Below, piece by piece: positions 62,083-64,000 of a stretch of DNA of 64,000 nt; the first letter of the stretch is position 1, and each line of letters opens with the position of its first letter. The stretch lies in NCBI RefSeq assembly GCF_024347615.1, contig NZ_AP025508.1:3720001-3784000 (forward strand), written 5' to 3'. The DNA is from Vibrio splendidus (GTDB lineage Bacteria > Pseudomonadota > Gammaproteobacteria > Enterobacterales > Vibrionaceae). The position numbers and the translations under genes are program-made. The notes under the pieces were generated by a model that saw only the letters and a program-made list of their open reading frames with translations, had not been told where the DNA came from and did no database searches.

Positions 62083-62754
62083 TTAAGCGTTAACACCTGT
62101 CGCTTTAAAGTCAGGGTTCACTGCGGTTAACTTCTTAACCACGTAATTAAGAAGCACACCGTACATAGGCACGAACAAACCTAAGCTAATGATGAGTTTG
62201 AATCCGTAATCAACCAACGCAATCTCAGTCCAGTGCTCAGCCATGAATGGATCTGGGCTTTGGTAGAAGGCAATCGCAAAGAACGCGATGGTATCAATGG
62301 CATTACCAAAAAGTGTCGAACACGTTGGCGCAACCCACCATTGCTTCATTTGGCGTAAGCGGTTGAACACATGCACATCCAAGATCTGACCGAGCAAATA
62401 AGCCATGAAGCTTGCCGCTGCGATGCGTGCAACAAACAGGTTGAACTCGCCTAGTTGGCTAAAGCCTTGGAATGAACCTTCAAAGAACACCACAGACAAT
62501 AAATAAGAAACGGCCAGTGCAGGCAACATCACTAAGAAAATGATTTTACGAGCAAGCTGCGCGCCAAAAATGCGTACTGTGAGATCGGTTGCTAGGAAGA
62601 TAAACGGGAAAGTGAAAGCACCCCAAGTGGTGTGCATACCGAAGACGGTAAAAGGTAGCTGAACCAAATAGTTGCTTGACGCAATAATGACCAAATGGAA
62701 CAAAACTAATAGTGCTAGGGCTTTGCGCTGTTGCGCAGGGGTAAAGTTACTCAT
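62083..62754 (-). CDS. yhhQ: Queuosine-precursor transporter YhhQ
   Basis: A membrane protein of the YhhQ/DUF165 family with about six hydrophobic segments, thought to import preQ0 and preQ1 for queuosine modification of tRNA. Typical motifs are TWGAFTFPFIFLATDLTVRIFG and GNAIDTIAFFAIAF. I start at the ATG at 62754 (223 residues, MSNFTPAQQRK), with AAAAAGG seven bases upstream. The 17 upstream in-frame codons are excluded because they would translate the riboswitch and its ribosome-binding site. Confidence 0.93.
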   Translation of the reverse strand: MSNFTPAQQRKALALLVLFHLVIIASSNYLVQLPFTVFGMHTTWGAFTFPFIFLATDLTVRIFGAQLARKIIFLVMLPALAVSYLLSVVFFEGSFQGFSQLGEFNLFVARIAAASFMAYLLGQILDVHVFNRLRQMKQWWVAPTCSTLFGNAIDTIAFFAIAFYQSPDPFMAEHWTEIALVDYGFKLIISLGLFVPMYGVLLNYVVKKLTAVNPDFKATGVNA

Positions 62755-62760
62755 GCTGTA

Positions 62761-62797
62761 CCTTTTTAGTTTGGTTTGGGGGTGAGGGAACCCAAAT
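62761..62797 (-). promoter_or_regulatory. Probable preQ1-I riboswitch controlling yhhQ translation
   Basis: The minus strand reads a stem TTTGGG / CCCAAA with a C-rich loop (TTCCCTCACC), then the A-rich tail CCAAACTAAAAAGG. The end of the tail is the yhhQ ribosome-binding site. This is the compact layout of class-I preQ1 aptamers: GGTTC after the 5' stem, and a 3' A-rich tail with ACTAA that folds back into the loop. Ligand binding would hide the AAGG. The gene it precedes transports queuosine precursors, which fits. Confidence 0.7.
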
Positions 62798-62887
62798 CGA
62801 GTCATTTCTTCGAATAATCCAAGAAAGCTCTTACCAATAATGTGAATTAAAAATGTTTCTATAATTTGCTCTATTGAGCGGCGGGCG

Positions 62888-62915
62888 ATTATACATTAAT
62901 CAATATTGGCTGCAA
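62888..62915 (-). promoter_or_regulatory. yhhQ promoter
   Basis: TTGCAG (62910-62915), 16-base spacer and perfect TATAAT (62888-62893) on the minus strand. Initiation near 62881 gives a leader of about 125 bases with the riboswitch at its 3' end. Confidence 0.6.
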
Positions 62916-62994
62916 CGGTGAGAACAAACGCAAACGTTTATCCTCACTTTTATTGGTGAATAACGCTAGAAGCTCTGTTTTTTAAAGCGATGTT

Positions 62995-63070
62995 TTTAGA
63001 AGCTATGCTAAACGTTAGAAACCACGCTTGAAGTTAGAAACCATGCCAAAAGTTAGAAGCCGCGCTTGAA
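62995..63070. repeat. Four 19-bp tandem units at the 3' end of the DUF3630 gene
   Basis: Units start at 62995, 63014, 63033 and 63052 with consensus GTTAGAAACCACGCTTGAA. The unit at 63052-63070 contains the last codons and stop of the DUF3630 gene; the other three extend downstream. A further diverged unit may lie near 62964. Confidence 0.88.
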
Positions 63071-63364
63071 AAGCGTCGCGAGATAATCGAACTCTTCTCG
63101 GCTTTCTTCAGCGTTTAACGACTCAAACCAAATTGATTCGCTGTAATGCTCAGACTTTAAAAACATTCGACAGTCTTCAAAATCAATCAACCAAGAGTGC
63201 ATGTCAGCGTCCCATTGTTTTTCAACAACAGAAGCTGACAGCAACGCCACCAGTTTTTCACCTAGCACTTCATAAGAATCAAAATCAAAACTTGGAGACG
63301 TAATCAGTAAACGCCCTTCCTCAGCCAAATACTCTCTTAAGCCAAATTCTGTTGGTGTTGTCAT
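63053..63364 (-). CDS. DUF3630 family protein
   Basis: A 103-residue acidic cytoplasmic protein with DSYEVLGEKLVALL, then WDADMHSWLIDFEDCRMFLKSEHYSESIWFE, ending in YLATLFKRGF. It fits DUF3630, a small family of vibrios and relatives found near recQ. No function is known. It follows recQ by 72 bases on the same strand. The last 18 codon bases plus the stop are one unit of a tandem repeat, so the present C-terminus may be the product of repeat duplication. Confidence 0.75.
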   Translation of the reverse strand: MTTPTEFGLREYLAEEGRLLITSPSFDFDSYEVLGEKLVALLSASVVEKQWDADMHSWLIDFEDCRMFLKSEHYSESIWFESLNAEESREEFDYLATLFKRGF

Positions 63365-63436
63365 GTCCCTATCAACCTTATTCTTTTTCTATGAGCTAAT
63401 CGTTTTTACAAGCTAAACACTTCTGAAAACTAGCAA

Positions 63437-64000
63437 TTAGCCGTGTGTGGTGATGTGTTCTTGAATCAAATCTAAGAATGGATCAGCGTACTTATCGAGT
63501 TTGCGTTGACCGACACCATTCACTGCTAACATCTCGCCATAAGATGTGGGTAGGATTTCAGCCATATCAATCAGCGTCGCGTCACTGAATACCACATAAG
63601 GTGGTAAGCCATCTTCATCTGCAATCGACTTACGCAGCTTTCGCAGTTTCGCAAACAGCTTCTTATCGTAATTCTTGCTACTGAGTTTATCAGACTTAGC
63701 ATTACGAACTGCGGTATCTAAACGAGGTACAGCCAACTCCAAAGACATCTCTCCGCGCAGTAACGGACGGGCTTCTTCTGTTAACTGTAATGTCGAGTTA
63801 CGAGTAATGTTCTGGAACAGCAAGCCTTTGTGAATCAACTGACGGAAGATACTTATCCAGTAATCGTGGCTATGGTCGCGGCCAATGCCGTAGGTAGACA
63901 ATTTATCGTGGCCATTATCACGGACACGGATGTTCTGCATGCCACGCATCACTTCCACCACGTAACCCATACCAAACGACTGATTGACACGGTACACACA
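63437..64000 (-). CDS. recQ: ATP-dependent DNA helicase RecQ, C-terminal part (5' end outside window)
   Basis: The visible 188 codons cover the winged-helix RQC domain (YRVNQSFGMGYVVEVMRG, YGIGRDHSHDYWISIFRQLIH, LTEEARPLLRGE) and the HRDC domain (about the last 80 residues, LFAKLRKLRKSIADEDGLPPYVVFSDATLIDMAE). The similarity to RecQ is strong. The frame is open to the edge of the window, with a Cys codon at 63998-64000, so the helicase core lies beyond it; the GTG at 63997 is not a true start. It acts in recombination and repair. Confidence 0.96.
   Translation of the reverse strand, partial: CVYRVNQSFGMGYVVEVMRGMQNIRVRDNGHDKLSTYGIGRDHSHDYWISIFRQLIHKGLLFQNITRNSTLQLTEEARPLLRGEMSLELAVPRLDTAVRNAKSDKLSSKNYDKKLFAKLRKLRKSIADEDGLPPYVVFSDATLIDMAEILPTSYGEMLAVNGVGQRKLDKYADPFLDLIQEHITTHG

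Noticed and set aside
62755..62805. N-terminal extension of YhhQ from the ATG at 62805
   Set aside because: The 17 codons coincide with the riboswitch and ribosome-binding site and are not hydrophobic like family N-termini.

Overview
The window is chromosomal DNA from a Vibrionaceae bacterium, almost certainly a Vibrio; I do not assign a species. The evidence is the rRNA sequence, the gene order (ftsYEX-rpoH, pldB-yigL, yigB-xerC-dapF-lysA-lptM/cyaY/cyaA/hemCDXY, fre-ubiD-rho-trxA/rhlB-gppA) and Vibrio-type families such as the FIST-GGDEF-EAL proteins. A near-perfect parS centromere site at 22382-22397 and a cluster of DnaA boxes at 1500-1730 suggest a position in the origin-proximal part of the main chromosome.

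Layout. 1-8.8 kb: the end of a FliL-like gene, glpE-glpG, rpoH, ftsY-ftsE-ftsX, rsmD with its small membrane partner, and a run of small membrane or metal-binding proteins. 8.8-10.7 kb: an AT-rich, G-poor intergenic block that ends in a self-contained 26-codon gene with its own promoter and terminator. That gene converges on a small membrane protein with a HEPN-like motif. 10.8-15.5 kb: an arsenic cassette (arsR, ArsJ-associated GAPDH, an HCX5R phosphatase, arsJ) in which two inverted ERIC-like repeats flank the GAPDH gene. 15.5-27.6 kb: a CdgJ-type EAL/HDOD gene, rhtB, pldB, yigL, an EVE protein, a composite lipoprotein, a DTW enzyme, and two tandem FIST-GGDEF-EAL genes with parS beside them.

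27.7-39.8 kb: recombination and cell-wall genes (yigB, xerC, DUF484, dapF, lysA, lptM), then cyaY, cyaA (probable UUG start, CRP-like site over the -10) and the divergent hemCDXY operon. 40.4-41.5 kb: an IS630-family element with a frameshifted transposase. 41.7-53.0 kb: two complete rRNA operons in tandem on the minus strand. The downstream one carries Ile and Ala tRNAs in the spacer and a distal tRNA-Asp. The upstream one has no tRNA and has a different helix-6 (V1) allele in its 16S gene. 53.2-64 kb: fre, a ferredoxin, a ubiD with an internally duplicated C-terminal domain, an unknown exported protein, rho, trxA, rhlB, gppA, yhhQ behind a probable preQ1-I riboswitch, a DUF3630 gene whose 3' end is repeated in tandem, and the C-terminal part of recQ.

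Most genes are housekeeping genes in conserved operons. The accessory or unusual parts are the arsenic cassette and its repeats, the 26-aa gene and its AT-rich upstream block, the IS630 copy, the duplicated UbiD domain, the mosaic rrn operons and several short tandem repeats. All assignments come from reading the sequence and recalling family features; no database search was run.
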